64,000 nucleotides of DNA from Flavobacterium profundi (GTDB taxonomy: Bacteria; Bacteroidota; Bacteroidia; Flavobacteriales; Flavobacteriaceae), in the NCBI RefSeq assembly GCF_006491645.1, contig NZ_VDCZ01000015.1, positions 1-64,000 of the forward strand. The letters are read 5' to 3'. The notes under the pieces are model-generated. The model worked only from the letters and a program-made list of their open reading frames with translations. It was not told the origin of the DNA and made no database searches. The position numbers were made by a program, and so were the translations under genes. Of this stretch, positions 36,580 through 47,486 are shown piece after piece (position 1 is the stretch's first letter; every line of letters starts with the position of its first letter).

Positions 36580-36969
36580 ATGGCTTCTATTTTTACAAAA
36601 ATTATTGATGGAGAAATTCCATGTTATAAAATAGCAGAAGATGAAAACTTTATTGCTTTTTTAGATGTGAATCCAAATGCGAAAGGGCATACGTTATGTG
36701 TGCCAAAACAAGAAATCAATAAGATTTTTGACATGGAGGAAGACTTGTATTTAAAATTAATGTCTTTTTCTAGAAAAATAGCCAAAGCCATAGAAAAAAC
36801 AATTGAGTGTAAAAGAGTAGGTGTTGCTGTTGTAGGTCTTGAAGTACCTCATGTTCACGTACATTTAATTCCTTTACAAGATATGGATGATATGCGTTTT
36901 CAAAGAAAAGTAAGTTTGGAAAAAGCAGAATTTGAAAGTATTGCACAAGCTATAGCTGCCAATTACTAA
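36580..36969 (+). CDS. HIT family nucleotide-binding hydrolase
   Basis: A histidine-triad protein of the HINT-like branch that hydrolyses nucleoside phosphoramidates or similar nucleotides in the cytoplasm. The triad is His91, His93 and His95 in VPHVHVHLIP. The N-terminal ASIFTKIIDGEIPCYKI and FLDVNPNAKGHTL are also typical. The length of 129 residues is normal. It is in an operon with greA. Confidence 0.94.
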   Translation: MASIFTKIIDGEIPCYKIAEDENFIAFLDVNPNAKGHTLCVPKQEINKIFDMEEDLYLKLMSFSRKIAKAIEKTIECKRVGVAVVGLEVPHVHVHLIPLQDMDDMRFQRKVSLEKAEFESIAQAIAANY

Positions 36970-37007
36970 TAAAAAAATCCCGATTTGTTCGGGATTTTTT
37001 TATTAGT
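36965..37007. terminator. Bidirectional terminator between convergent genes
   Basis: A perfect 19-bp stem, with arms at 36965-36983 and 37089-equivalent bases 36989-37007 around the loop TTTGT, has long A and T runs on both sides. It contains the stop codons of both the HIT gene and the sensor kinase gene. Confidence 0.93.
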
Positions 37008-38157
37008 AATTGGTTTTAAAATAACTCACCTGTATTGTGGTTCCTTTTCCAATTTCTGAATGTACCACTCTAATGTTACCTTTATGGTATTCTTGAACAA
37101 TTCTTTTTGTTAAGGATAATCCTAAACCCCAACCTCTTTTTTTAGTTGTAAAGCCTGGTTCGAATATTTTATAAAATTGATTTTTAGGAATGCCTTTTCC
37201 GGTATCGGTTACTCTAATTCTAACTTTGTTTTTATCTTCCGAAATTGCAATTTGTAATTTACCTTTTCCTTTCATAGCATCAATGGCATTTTTGACTAAA
37301 TTTTCAATAGTCCAACTATGTAAAATAGGATTAATTGGAATTCTAATGGGATGTTCAGGTGCCGTAAATTGGAAAACCACATGGTTGGAAGATCTTGATT
37401 TTAAATATTCAAAAGAATTTTTAGTTTCTTCTACAATGTCTACCAATTCGAGTACGGGTTCACTACCAATTTTTGAAAACCGATCTGTAATCGTTTGTAG
37501 TCGATTAATATCTTTTTCGATTTCAACAATGGTGGAAGGTTCTACATTGTCTAATTTTAAAATTTCTAGCCAACCAATTAAAGAAGATAATGGTGTTCCA
37601 ATTTGATGAGCCGTTTCTTTTGCCATTCCAGCCCAAAGTTTATTTTGTGTAGCCATTTTAGTAGCTCTGTAAAAATTGTAAACGACTGCTCCAAATAAAA
37701 TGATAATTAAAACTAAAGCTATGGGGTAATATTTTAATTTGTTTAATAAAGCAGAATTTCCATAGTAAATTAAGCGATAAGTATCATTGGAAAGATCCAT
37801 TTGTATCGGTTGGTTTTCCGATTTCATTTTTTCAAAGAGTTTTCTCAATTGAATACTATCATTTTCGATTTCTGGATCTAAATTATTACTATTTAAAATC
37901 ATACCTTCACTATTCACTTCAATCATCGGATTGGAGCCATTTGCTTGAATGATTTCAAAAGGTAAACCTACATCGGTATTGCCATCAGCATTCGCTAAGG
38001 TTTTTTGGGCTGAAACCCAAAGTTCCATTTTTTTTCTTTCATCATTCTTGAAAATTTGAAAAAAAACATAAGTATTCCATAAAATGACAATAACGATTAA
38101 GAAGGAAGCTAAAATGATAAACCAACGGGTTATATTTCTTTTTTCAGAAAATTGCAT
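37003..38157 (-). CDS. Membrane sensor histidine kinase
   Basis: 384 residues from the ATG at 38157. Two membrane helices (about 10-32 and 135-157) enclose a periplasmic sensor region. The kinase core has His184 in TAHQIGTPLSS, an atypical H box (HQIGTP instead of HELRTP), then NLVKNAIDAM (N box), DTGKGIPK (G1) and GWGLGLSL (G2). No response regulator gene is adjacent, so the partner is unknown. An upstream ATG at 38193 would add 12 residues. It converges with greA-HIT. Confidence 0.9.
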   Translation of the reverse strand: MQFSEKRNITRWFIILASFLIVIVILWNTYVFFQIFKNDERKKMELWVSAQKTLANADGNTDVGLPFEIIQANGSNPMIEVNSEGMILNSNNLDPEIENDSIQLRKLFEKMKSENQPIQMDLSNDTYRLIYYGNSALLNKLKYYPIALVLIIILFGAVVYNFYRATKMATQNKLWAGMAKETAHQIGTPLSSLIGWLEILKLDNVEPSTIVEIEKDINRLQTITDRFSKIGSEPVLELVDIVEETKNSFEYLKSRSSNHVVFQFTAPEHPIRIPINPILHSWTIENLVKNAIDAMKGKGKLQIAISEDKNKVRIRVTDTGKGIPKNQFYKIFEPGFTTKKRGWGLGLSLTKRIVQEYHKGNIRVVHSEIGKGTTIQVSYFKTNY

Positions 38158-38282
38158 ATTTAATATTTGTAAGTAAAAATAGTAAAATCCCAATCAAGAT
38201 GATAATTGTCTATATGTAAAACGTAAAATAGATCTAGATATTTTATAAAGAGCTTCTTGTTAAAGATATTCTCCGAAATCCA

Positions 38283-38313
38283 TTTGGGTTGGTCTTAAAA
38301 ATATGTAAATTTG
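38283..38313 (+). promoter_or_regulatory. Promoter of the flavin reductase gene
   Basis: TTTG (38283-38286), 19 bp, TAAATTTG (38306-38313): an exact match to the Bacteroidota consensus, 18 bp before the start codon. Confidence 0.8.
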
Positions 38314-38331
38314 TAAAAATCTTATTTACAA

Positions 38332-39207
38332 ATGATATCTATTAATCCAAAAGACGTTACACCTGCTAAATTACAAGGCTATTTGCAAGGAGCTGTGGCA
38401 CCAAGACCTATTGCATTTGCAAGTACTATTGACGAAAATGGAAATCCTAATTTATCGCCATTTAGTTTTTTTAATGTTTTTAGTGCCAATCCACCGATAT
38501 TAATTTTTTCTCCAGCAAGAAGGGTAAGAGATAATACCATTAAACATACTTTAATTAATGCGCATAGTACCAAAGAAGTAGTGATTAATGTAGTGAATTA
38601 TGATATGGTTCAACAAATGTCACTTTCTAGTACTGAATACCCTGATGGTGTTAACGAATTTGAAAAAGCGGGTTTAACAATGCTTCAGTCTGATATAGTA
38701 AAGCCTTTTCGAGTAGCAGAAAGTCCCGTGCAATTTGAATGCAAAATAAACGAAATTATAGCATTAGGAAATGAAGGTGGAGCTGGGAATTTGGTGATTT
38801 GCGAGGTGGTTAAAATACATATAGAGGAATCCGTTTTAGATGCAAATGGAGGTATCGATCAGCATAAGATTGATTTGGTAGCGCGTTGTGGTGGCAATTG
38901 GTATTCCAGAGCCAATAGTGGCTTGTTTGAAGTTGAAAAACCGCTTTCAACGATGGGAATTGGAGTAGATGCTATTCCAGAGTTTATTAAGAAAAGTACG
39001 GTTTTCTCTGGGAATGATTTAGGAATTTTAGGAAATGTCGAAAGTATTCCAAAAGAAGAAGAAATTACTATCTTTGTAAACGAAAATTTTGGAGTAAAAG
39101 CCGTTTTGAGCAGTGATGACGAAATCAAAAAACACGAACTTGCCAAGCAATATATTGATAAGAATGAGGTCTTAAGCGCTTGGAAAGTATTATTAGCAAA
39201 TAAATAA
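38332..39207 (+). CDS. Flavin reductase-like FMN-binding split-barrel protein
   Basis: A cytoplasmic flavoprotein of the flavin reductase / DIM6-NTAB family, 291 residues. The FMN-binding split barrel fills the N-terminal two thirds (APRPIAFASTIDENGNPNLS, SFFNVFSANPPILIFSPA, ETVRFK-like EVVINVVNYD). The C-terminal 90 residues are extra relative to short flavin reductases but occur in many Bacteroidota relatives. The partner enzyme or substrate is not evident. A DUF3127 gene follows after 11 bp. Confidence 0.85.
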   Translation: MISINPKDVTPAKLQGYLQGAVAPRPIAFASTIDENGNPNLSPFSFFNVFSANPPILIFSPARRVRDNTIKHTLINAHSTKEVVINVVNYDMVQQMSLSSTEYPDGVNEFEKAGLTMLQSDIVKPFRVAESPVQFECKINEIIALGNEGGAGNLVICEVVKIHIEESVLDANGGIDQHKIDLVARCGGNWYSRANSGLFEVEKPLSTMGIGVDAIPEFIKKSTVFSGNDLGILGNVESIPKEEEITIFVNENFGVKAVLSSDDEIKKHELAKQYIDKNEVLSAWKVLLANK

Positions 39208-39218
39208 ATTTATAAGAA

Positions 39219-39596
39219 ATGGAAGTAACAGGAAGAGTAAAAGTGATTAACCCAGTACAGCAGGTTAGTGCAACATTTAAGAAAAGAGAGTTAGTGGTTA
39301 CCACAGAAGAACAATATCCACAACACATCATGATTGAGTTTACTCAAGATAAAACAGATTTATTAAATAATTATACACCTGGGGAACAAGTTAAAGTATC
39401 TATTAATTTAAGAGGTAGAGAATGGGTAAATCCACAAGGTGAAACTAAATATTTTAATTCTATTCAAGGTTGGAGAATTGAAAAATTACAAGCTGAAGCA
39501 CCAGTAACTGGGCAAATGCCTCCAATGCCAGCTGCAGATGCTTTTGAACCAGCAACCAATTTTAATGAAGAAGAACACGACGATCTTCCTTTTTAA
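39219..39596 (+). CDS. DUF3127 protein, OB-fold-like
   Basis: 125 residues. The sequence MEVTGRVKVINPVQQVSATF with KRELVVTTEEQYPQHIMIEF and QVKVSINLRGREW is the DUF3127 pattern found mainly in Bacteroidota, which reads like a small OB fold. The C-terminus is Pro- and acidic-rich and ends in DDLPF, which resembles the acidic tail of single-stranded DNA-binding proteins. A nucleic-acid role is therefore possible but unproven. It is in one unit with the flavin reductase. Confidence 0.8.
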   Translation: MEVTGRVKVINPVQQVSATFKKRELVVTTEEQYPQHIMIEFTQDKTDLLNNYTPGEQVKVSINLRGREWVNPQGETKYFNSIQGWRIEKLQAEAPVTGQMPPMPAADAFEPATNFNEEEHDDLPF

Positions 39597-39617
39597 AAAT
39601 AATACCCTATAAATTTG

Positions 39618-39659
39618 AAGTCAGAAGTTTTAGTGAACACTATAATTTCTGACTTTTTT
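39618..39659 (+). terminator. Terminator after the DUF3127 gene
   Basis: AAGTCAGAA (39618-39626) pairs with TTCTGACTT (39647-39655), with an inner TAGTG-AA-CACTA stem, then a T run. Confidence 0.75.
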
Positions 39660-39691
39660 AATACCAAGTTTTTAATTTCGAATTTTATGAC

Positions 39692-40333
39692 ATGCATTTT
39701 TTAACAAAAGACATTTATTTTCCACCCGTTGAGGAAGCTTCACCTGAAGGTATATTGGCTGTAGGTGGTGATTTATCCATAGAGCGTCTTTTGCTAGCTT
39801 ATAAAAGTGGTATTTTTCCTTGGTTTGAAGAGGATGAACCTATTCTTTGGTGGGCACCTGAGGAACGTATGGTGTTGTTTTTTGAAGACTTGAAAATTTC
39901 AAAAAGTATGCGAAACGTACTCAATCAAAATAAATTTAAAGTCACATTTAATACGGCTTTTAAAGAAGTGATATCCCATTGCAAAAAAATAGTTAGAAAA
40001 GACCAACCGGGCACTTGGATTACCAATGAAATGGTTGAAGCTTATTGTAAACTACATGAAATAGGAGTGGCAAAAAGTGTGGAAGTCTGGTTAGATAATG
40101 AATTAGTTGGTGGTTTATATGGTGTCGATTTAGGTCATATCTTTTGTGGCGAAAGTATGTTTTCCAAAGTTTCCAATGCAAGTAAAGTCGCATTTATTCA
40201 TTTAGTAAAATTTTTGGAACAAAACAACTATCGCATTTTGGATTGCCAAGTATATAATGATCATTTAGCCTCATTAGGTTGTATGGAAATCGATAGAGAT
40301 GATTTTATGATGGTTTTAAAACACGGGTTATGA
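39692..40333 (+). CDS. aat: Leucyl/phenylalanyl-tRNA-protein transferase
   Basis: Adds Leu or Phe to proteins with N-terminal Arg or Lys, marking them for ClpS/ClpAP degradation (N-end rule). The family motifs are clear: FPPVEEASPEGILAVGGDLS, YKSGIFPWFEEDEPILWWAP, LVGGLYGVDLGHIFCGESMF and DCQVYNDHLASLG. The length of 213 residues is normal. The stop overlaps the ATG of the next small gene. Confidence 0.95.
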   Translation: MHFLTKDIYFPPVEEASPEGILAVGGDLSIERLLLAYKSGIFPWFEEDEPILWWAPEERMVLFFEDLKISKSMRNVLNQNKFKVTFNTAFKEVISHCKKIVRKDQPGTWITNEMVEAYCKLHEIGVAKSVEVWLDNELVGGLYGVDLGHIFCGESMFSKVSNASKVAFIHLVKFLEQNNYRILDCQVYNDHLASLGCMEIDRDDFMMVLKHGL

Positions 40334-40539
40334 TTTTATTTTTGACAGGGAATATTGTCCCACTTTTAGTTGCTTTACTTTTTTTGTCTTTATTAATTAT
40401 AGGGATAGTTTTCTTAGTGTTGCATTATACTGTAAAAAGTAAGATGCATTTCATTTGGAAAATATTACTTTTTCTTTTAGCAGTTTTGTTGACATTTATA
40501 TTTCTATTAAACAATATTAGTGCTTTTTTTAATTTTTAA
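40330..40539 (+). CDS. Small membrane protein coupled to aat
   Basis: 69 residues with two long hydrophobic segments (about 5-33 and 43-66), so it is probably inserted in the inner membrane. The ATGA overlap with the aat stop implies translational coupling. Its stop overlaps the stop of the convergent thiF gene (40536-40539). No family is recognised. Confidence 0.65.
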   Translation: MILFLTGNIVPLLVALLFLSLLIIGIVFLVLHYTVKSKMHFIWKILLFLLAVLLTFIFLLNNISAFFNF

Positions 40540-41246
40540 AATTTTAGCTTCCTAAATTGCCATTCCAAAGTATTCAACACAATCAATTCATTAGTTAAAC
40601 AAGGTAAATTGGTAATCACCTTTAAGGTTTCATGAGCCATCATTGTACCAATAATACCCGGTAAAGTACCTAAAACGCCATTCAAACTGCAATTAGAAAC
40701 GTCTTCTGGATTGGGTGGTTCTGGGAAAATATCCCTTAGGTTTTTACTTCCTTTATGATTGAACACAGCAATTTGTCCTTCAAATTTTAAAATACTACCA
40801 TAAACTAATGGCTTTCCTAGTTTTACACAAGTATCGTTTACCAAATAACGCGTGGTAAAATTGTCACAACCATCAATCACAATGTCAAAAGAAGCAAGAA
40901 TAGACTCACAAGTTGCAGGTGTAATTTTTTCATTAAAGACACTATAATTTAGGTTCGGATTTAACTCTTTCAATAGTTCTAAGGCAGTAGTGGCTTTTGG
41001 GGAACCAATCTGATTTTCGCGATATAAAATTTGACGGTGTAAATTGGATAATTCAATCACATCAAAATCAGCAATGCCAATTGTCCCAACACCTGATGCT
41101 GCCAAATATTGTAAAATAGGACAACCTAAGCCACCAGCTCCAATTACTATTATTTTTGCTTTTTTAATTTTTTCCTGACCTTCATTTCCTATTTCAGGAA
41201 GTAGCATCGGTTTGGTGTAACGTAAATAATCTTGAATTTCAAGCAT
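40536..41246 (-). CDS. thiF: ThiF/MoeB-type adenylyltransferase
   Basis: Activates the C-terminal Gly-Gly of ThiS by adenylation for sulfur transfer. The nucleotide-binding motif is GAGGLGCPILQYLAASGVG, followed by DFDVIELSNLHRQILY. The downstream CDNFTTRYLVND motif and a Cys near NCSLNGVLG fit the family. The length of 236 residues lacks a rhodanese domain. ThiF and MoeB are hard to separate by sequence, but its place as last gene of the thiamine operon, with ThiS present, favours ThiF. It starts 5 bp after thiH. Confidence 0.9.
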   Translation of the reverse strand: MLEIQDYLRYTKPMLLPEIGNEGQEKIKKAKIIVIGAGGLGCPILQYLAASGVGTIGIADFDVIELSNLHRQILYRENQIGSPKATTALELLKELNPNLNYSVFNEKITPATCESILASFDIVIDGCDNFTTRYLVNDTCVKLGKPLVYGSILKFEGQIAVFNHKGSKNLRDIFPEPPNPEDVSNCSLNGVLGTLPGIIGTMMAHETLKVITNLPCLTNELIVLNTLEWQFRKLKF

Positions 41247-41251
41247 AGTTT

Positions 41252-42367
41252 TTAAGAATTATAATTTGCATCCCAATCTTTCCATACCGGTTCGTATCCT
41301 TGTTTTTTGATGATTGCAGCGATTACATCAGCTGAACGCTCATCGCTAGTTTCAAATTGTTCCAAAGATTGTTTGTCTACACTATAACCACCAGGGTTGG
41401 TCTTTGAACCCGCGCTCATAGTAGTTGTTCCAATGGGAATAATATGATTTCTGAAATTCTCATTTTCTCGAGTTGAAATGGAAATTTCTAAATCGGGATT
41501 CCAAATACGATATGCACAAATTAATTGTGTAAGGTCTTTATCATGCATGATAAAATTAGGCTCTATAATTCCTTCTGCTGGTCTAAGTCTAGGAAAGGAT
41601 ACCGAATATTTGGTTTGCCAATAGGTTTTCTGTAAATAATCGATATGTAAGGCATTAAAGAAACTATCGGTCCGCCAATCTTCCAAACCTAATAATACTC
41701 CTAAACCTATTTTATGAATGCCCGCTTTCCCTATGCGATCGGGAGTCTCTAAACGAAATTCAAAATTTGACTTTTTCCCTTTTGGATGATAGTGCTTGTA
41801 GACTTCTTGATGATAGGTTTCTTGGTAAACCAAAACGGTATGTACACCCGCTTGATGCAAACTGACATATTCTGATTCACTAAGTGGCTGTACTTCTACT
41901 GAAATAGTAGCAAAGTGTTTTTTTATGATTCCTATGGCATTTAAAAAATAGTTGATGTTAACGGTATAATTGGCTTCTCCTGTAACCAATAAAACATGAT
42001 TAAACCCTGCCTTTTTTAACACTTCAATTTCTGCTTTTATTTCCGTATCTGTTAGTGTTTTTCTTTTAATCTTATTGTCTAAACTGAAACCACAATAGGT
42101 ACATATATTCTGACATTCGTTGCTTAAATATAATGGAGCATACATTTGTATGGTTTTTCCAAAACGTTGTTTGGTTAATAAATGGCATTTTTGTGCCATA
42201 ATTTCTAAATATTCAGAAGCTATGGGAGCAATAAGATGCAAGAAATCAGTTAGGGTGCACTTTTCTTTCGAAAGGCTTTTTTCTACATCTGTAGCCGTAG
42301 TTTGATATATTTTGTTTTGAATGGTTGCCCAATCATATTGTTTGAATATTTCGTTAAAGGTGCTCAT
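41252..42367 (-). CDS. thiH: 2-iminoacetate synthase ThiH
   Basis: A radical SAM enzyme that cleaves tyrosine to give dehydroglycine for the thiazole ring, the oxygen-independent route (ThiO replaces it in aerobes). The [4Fe-4S] motif is C85-x3-C89-x2-C92 in CQNICTYCGF. The downstream GIHKIGLGVLLGLEDWR and TMSAGSKTNPGGY motifs are typical. The length of 371 residues is normal. It lies 39 bp after thiG. Confidence 0.95.
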   Translation of the reverse strand: MSTFNEIFKQYDWATIQNKIYQTTATDVEKSLSKEKCTLTDFLHLIAPIASEYLEIMAQKCHLLTKQRFGKTIQMYAPLYLSNECQNICTYCGFSLDNKIKRKTLTDTEIKAEIEVLKKAGFNHVLLVTGEANYTVNINYFLNAIGIIKKHFATISVEVQPLSESEYVSLHQAGVHTVLVYQETYHQEVYKHYHPKGKKSNFEFRLETPDRIGKAGIHKIGLGVLLGLEDWRTDSFFNALHIDYLQKTYWQTKYSVSFPRLRPAEGIIEPNFIMHDKDLTQLICAYRIWNPDLEISISTRENENFRNHIIPIGTTTMSAGSKTNPGGYSVDKQSLEQFETSDERSADVIAAIIKKQGYEPVWKDWDANYNS

Positions 42368-42406
42368 CTGTTTTGGTTTTGAATAGATAACTAATTGTAT
42401 AGATCT

Positions 42407-43177
42407 TTATTCATTTAAGAATGCCGTTAAGGGGCTCGAAGCTTGCGCTAGATTAGAGGTTTGACCCAATTGTGCCTCATACGCTTTTCTACCAGCAAAT
42501 ACAGCTTCTTTAAATGCTTCAGCCATTAATTTTGGGTTTTGTGCAACTGCAATGGCTGTATTTACCAAAACCGCATCGGCTCCTATTTCCATGGCTTTTG
42601 CCGCATCAGATGGGGCTCCAATACCTGCATCAACTATAACGGGTACTTTGCTTTGCTCTATAATAATTTCTAAAAAGTCGATTGTTTTTAACCCTTTGTT
42701 ACTTCCAATTGGGGATCCTAAAGGCATAACAGCAGCTGTTCCTGCATCTTCTAAAAGTTTACATAAAACAGGATCAGCATGAATATAAGGTAATACGATA
42801 AAACCTTCTTTTGCTAAAACTTCGGTTGCTTTTAAGGTTTCAATAGGGTTGGGTAATAGGTATTTCGGATCGGGGTGAATTTCTAATTTTAAAAAAGAGG
42901 TTTCAAATGCATCTCTGGCCAATTGAGCGGCAAGAATAGCTTCTTTTGCATTTCGTGCACCAGAAGTATTGGGTAACAAATGAATATGTTTGTGGTTCAA
43001 ATGAGAAAGAATGGCATCGGTTTCTGTTTCAAAATCGACTCTTTTTAAAGCTACAGTTACTAATTCACTTTCGGAAGCTAAAACCGCTTCTTCCATTTGT
43101 TGGTTGGAACCAAATTTACCCGTTCCTAAAAATAATCGAGAAGTGAAGGAAGTTGTTCCTATTTTAAATGTTGACAT
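42407..43177 (-). CDS. thiG: Thiazole synthase ThiG
   Basis: Builds the thiazole phosphate from deoxyxylulose phosphate, dehydroglycine and ThiS thiocarboxylate. The TIM-barrel sequence shows [20 protein letters not shown] with the Schiff-base lysine, [25 protein letters not shown] and [20 protein letters not shown]. The length of 256 residues is normal. Its start overlaps the end of thiE by 14 bp, indicating tight coupling. Confidence 0.96.
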   Translation of the reverse strand: MSTFKIGTTSFTSRLFLGTGKFGSNQQMEEAVLASESELVTVALKRVDFETETDAILSHLNHKHIHLLPNTSGARNAKEAILAAQLARDAFETSFLKLEIHPDPKYLLPNPIETLKATEVLAKEGFIVLPYIHADPVLCKLLEDAGTAAVMPLGSPIGSNKGLKTIDFLEIIIEQSKVPVIVDAGIGAPSDAAKAMEIGADAVLVNTAIAVAQNPKLMAEAFKEAVFAGRKAYEAQLGQTSNLAQASSPLTAFLNE

Positions 43178-43787
43178 GCATTTTTTCGTTTAGTGTTGTT
43201 ATAAGTGTTGGGTTTTGAGTTAGTAAACCAGAGATTGCCACACCATAAAGACCAGTCTCTATTAGTAAATCAATATCTTCTAAAGTAATACCTCCAATGG
43301 CTATTACTGGTGTAAAAATGTTTTCTTGTTTCATTTTTTGTAGCAGTTTTTCATAACCTTCTAAACCGAGTATCGGACTTAATTTTTCTTTGGTAGGAGT
43401 AAAACGGAAAGGACCAAGTCCAATATAATTGCAGTTTTCAATTGCTCTTTGTTGAATATGATTCCAAGTATTAGCTGTACCGCCAATAATTTTTTTATCT
43501 CCTAAAATATTTCTTGCAGCCTTAATGGGCATATCATCTAACCCTAAATGAACTCCGTCTGCGTCTAACTGATAAGCCAAGTCTACCTTATCATTAATAA
43601 TAAAAGTGGCTTGATACGATTGACAAAGAACTTTGGTTTGTTCTGCAACGGTATAAAAATCTTGGGCATTGGCATTTTTAAAACGCAATTGTACCCATTT
43701 ACAACCATGATCCAAAACATTTTTAATGTTTGAAAGTTGCTCTTCTATGGTGTTTCCTTGTGAAATATACTGTAGTTTGTTATGCAT
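43164..43787 (-). CDS. thiE: Thiamine-phosphate synthase ThiE
   Basis: Joins the pyrimidine and thiazole halves to make thiamine monophosphate. The family motifs are present: [41 protein letters not shown] and PVIAIGGI. The protein has 207 residues. It is the better conserved of two ThiE-like genes in the operon. Its start overlaps thiD by 8 bp. Confidence 0.93.
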   Translation of the reverse strand: MHNKLQYISQGNTIEEQLSNIKNVLDHGCKWVQLRFKNANAQDFYTVAEQTKVLCQSYQATFIINDKVDLAYQLDADGVHLGLDDMPIKAARNILGDKKIIGGTANTWNHIQQRAIENCNYIGLGPFRFTPTKEKLSPILGLEGYEKLLQKMKQENIFTPVIAIGGITLEDIDLLIETGLYGVAISGLLTQNPTLITTLNEKMHVNI

Positions 43788-44535
43788 AATGATATCCTAA
43801 TAAAGTGGGATTGGAATTGAGATAGTTTTCAATATATAATTTGGCTTTTTTACAGGAAAAGTATACATCTTCTCCTAAAGCAAGATGTGCAGCAATTGCA
43901 GTTGCTAAGACACACCCTGAACCGTGTTTTTCATAAAGGACCTTATGGGTTGGTGGTAAACTTGTTTTTTTATTAGCAATGAATAAATCATCTGTACCTT
44001 TGTTTTCTTTGTTGTGACCTCCTTTTAAAAATACAGCACAATAGTCGGATAGGGCTAAAGCTCCGTTTTCGATACTGTTACCCAACGGGATTAATTTTAC
44101 AATCTCTTGATAATTCGGTGTAATTATATCTACTTGTTTGAGTATATGGTACAATTGCATTTGGTTTTCAATCTTTAAAAAGTCGAAAGCTGTACTGGAG
44201 CGCAAAACTGTATCCCAAACGATTTTTACTTCTGGAGCCCATTTTTTGCAACTCAACACAACTGCTTCCAAATAGTCTAAAGAAGGTACAATGCCTATTT
44301 TAATTGCGGAAACGGGATAGGTTTCTAAAAGTAAACGTATCGATTCCAGCACAAAATCAAGGGGTATCCATGTGGTTTTTACAAAGGTACTTTCGGTTTG
44401 AATCGTATTTGCAGTTAAAACGGATAAACCATATACTTGAAGTTGTTCCAATGTTTTAATGTCTGCTAAAACACCAGCCCCTCCAGAAGGATCAAAACCC
44501 GCTATGGTAAGTAAGTATGGACGATTTTTTGACAT
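43780..44535 (-). CDS. thiD: Hydroxymethylpyrimidine/phosphomethylpyrimidine kinase
   Basis: Phosphorylates HMP and HMP-P to supply the pyrimidine half. A ribokinase-fold protein with LTIAGFDPSGGAGVLADIKT at the N-terminus, the anion-hole motif in HGSGCVLATAIAAHLALG with the catalytic-loop GSGC, and KGGHNK upstream. The length of 251 residues is slightly short but complete. It overlaps both neighbours. Confidence 0.94.
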   Translation of the reverse strand: MSKNRPYLLTIAGFDPSGGAGVLADIKTLEQLQVYGLSVLTANTIQTESTFVKTTWIPLDFVLESIRLLLETYPVSAIKIGIVPSLDYLEAVVLSCKKWAPEVKIVWDTVLRSSTAFDFLKIENQMQLYHILKQVDIITPNYQEIVKLIPLGNSIENGALALSDYCAVFLKGGHNKENKGTDDLFIANKKTSLPPTHKVLYEKHGSGCVLATAIAAHLALGEDVYFSCKKAKLYIENYLNSNPTLLGYHYA

Positions 44536-45095
44536 TTTTTAAAATTTTGAATAGGGTTGGTACTGTTCCAAATTGTGCCAAGCAAAGCCACGTCATCGAA
44601 ACCTTGTGTAAGGGTTGCTGCAATATTTTCGGCTGAAATTCCTCCTAAAGCAATCCATTTAGTTTTCCAATTGGTTCGTTCTTTTGTTTGCTCTAAGAGG
44701 TTTTGTGTAGGCTTATAATCTGTTTTAGAAATACTAGGATAAATCGGACTTATAAAAGCAGCATCGTATCGTTCAGATAAATTGTTAAAATCAGCTATTG
44801 TATGTACGGAAGTAGATAAGAATGGAACCAATTTTTGAAAGTTATCGGGAATAGTTTGTCTTACTTTTTCTGAAAAATGTAGCCGTTCCAACTGAAATTC
44901 TGCAACTAAATTATACTGTTGATGCAATACCAATTTACAATGGTATTTTGAATCAATAGCAGCTATATAGCAACGTAATTTTTCTTCGGATGCATCTGGT
45001 TTTCGAATGTGAAACAATTCCAAACCTTCTTCAAAAAGCGCTTGTATTATTTGATGTTCGTTTGCTATTTCCGTTGGATTTGAAATTACTATCAT
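44502..45095 (-). CDS. ThiE paralogue (TenI-like)
   Basis: A second ThiE/TenI-family barrel of 197 residues. It keeps ELFHIRKPDA, AFISPIYPSISK and WIALGGISAENI but has lost the NDxxDLA-type substrate motif seen in the true ThiE, reading VLHQQYNLVAEFQLERLHFS instead. That suggests a TenI-like thiazole tautomerase or another accessory role rather than synthase activity. It starts 81 bp after thiC and overlaps thiD by 34 bp. Confidence 0.8.
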   Translation of the reverse strand: MIVISNPTEIANEHQIIQALFEEGLELFHIRKPDASEEKLRCYIAAIDSKYHCKLVLHQQYNLVAEFQLERLHFSEKVRQTIPDNFQKLVPFLSTSVHTIADFNNLSERYDAAFISPIYPSISKTDYKPTQNLLEQTKERTNWKTKWIALGGISAENIAATLTQGFDDVALLGTIWNSTNPIQNFKKCQKIVHTYLP

Positions 45096-45176
45096 GATTT
45101 TTCTTTTATGAAATCTAAGTTCTCAATACATTTTTATTCCGTTTCTCTCTATAAAAAACACTCGAACTCACGATTG

Positions 45177-47003
<1,827 letters not shown>

Positions 47004-47042
47004 TTATTTAGTTGAAAAGATTAAAAGATTGAAATAACGCTA

Positions 47043-47249
47043 TTAACCACCTTGTGTTGCAGTAATAATTAGAATTGTATCTGTTGGAGAAAGAAAATAA
47101 TGTTCCCATTGATTTTTGGGTACCACCATTTCGTTTACGGCAATAGCAATGCCATTTTGTTTTGTGGGAAGTTCGACATCGATTAATTGTTGAATAGTAA
47201 TCGATTGGCAATCGAAGGTTTTGTTTTTGTCGTTGATTTTTAATTCCAT
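47043..47249 (-). CDS. thiS: Sulfur carrier protein ThiS
   Basis: A ubiquitin-like carrier of 68 residues that ends in GG (TATQGG), the site of adenylation by ThiF and of thiocarboxylate formation. The N-terminal MELKINDKNKTFDC and internal NGIAIAVNEMVVPKNQWE are typical. It is the first gene after the TPP riboswitch. Confidence 0.94.
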   Translation of the reverse strand: MELKINDKNKTFDCQSITIQQLIDVELPTKQNGIAIAVNEMVVPKNQWEHYFLSPTDTILIITATQGG

Positions 47250-47329
47250 TCCTGAGATATTTTAGTATATAGGTATACTTTAGGAATGGCTATAACGGTA
47301 CAAAAATATGTACCAAGAAGTCATCTTAC

Positions 47330-47410
47330 TTTTCCCTACGCTAGTATGAACTAGATCAGGTTCAGAGGGTAAAATCTCAGCCTGTAACATTACAGACACC
47401 CCTAAAGTGT
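47330..47410 (-). promoter_or_regulatory. TPP riboswitch (THI element)
   Basis: On the minus strand it reads ACTTTAGGGGTGTC, then GGCTGAGAT, ACCC, GAACCTGATCTAGTT and ACTAGCGTAGGGA, the conserved order of the thiamine pyrophosphate aptamer. It starts within a few bases of the predicted transcription start and controls the whole thi operon, probably by start-site occlusion or termination upstream of thiS. No clear terminator stem is obvious between it and thiS. Confidence 0.96.
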
Positions 47411-47414
47411 GAAA

Positions 47415-47422
47415 CAAATGTA
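47415..47422 (-). promoter_or_regulatory. Probable -7 promoter box of the thiamine operon
   Basis: TACATTTG on the minus strand matches TAnnTTTG exactly, immediately upstream of the riboswitch. The -33 element is unclear. Confidence 0.6.
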
Positions 47423-47486
47423 GTGAAATGAAATGAAAAAAAACTGGAAAACAAAATAAAATAACAAAATAGCAGCAAGAGGTGTT

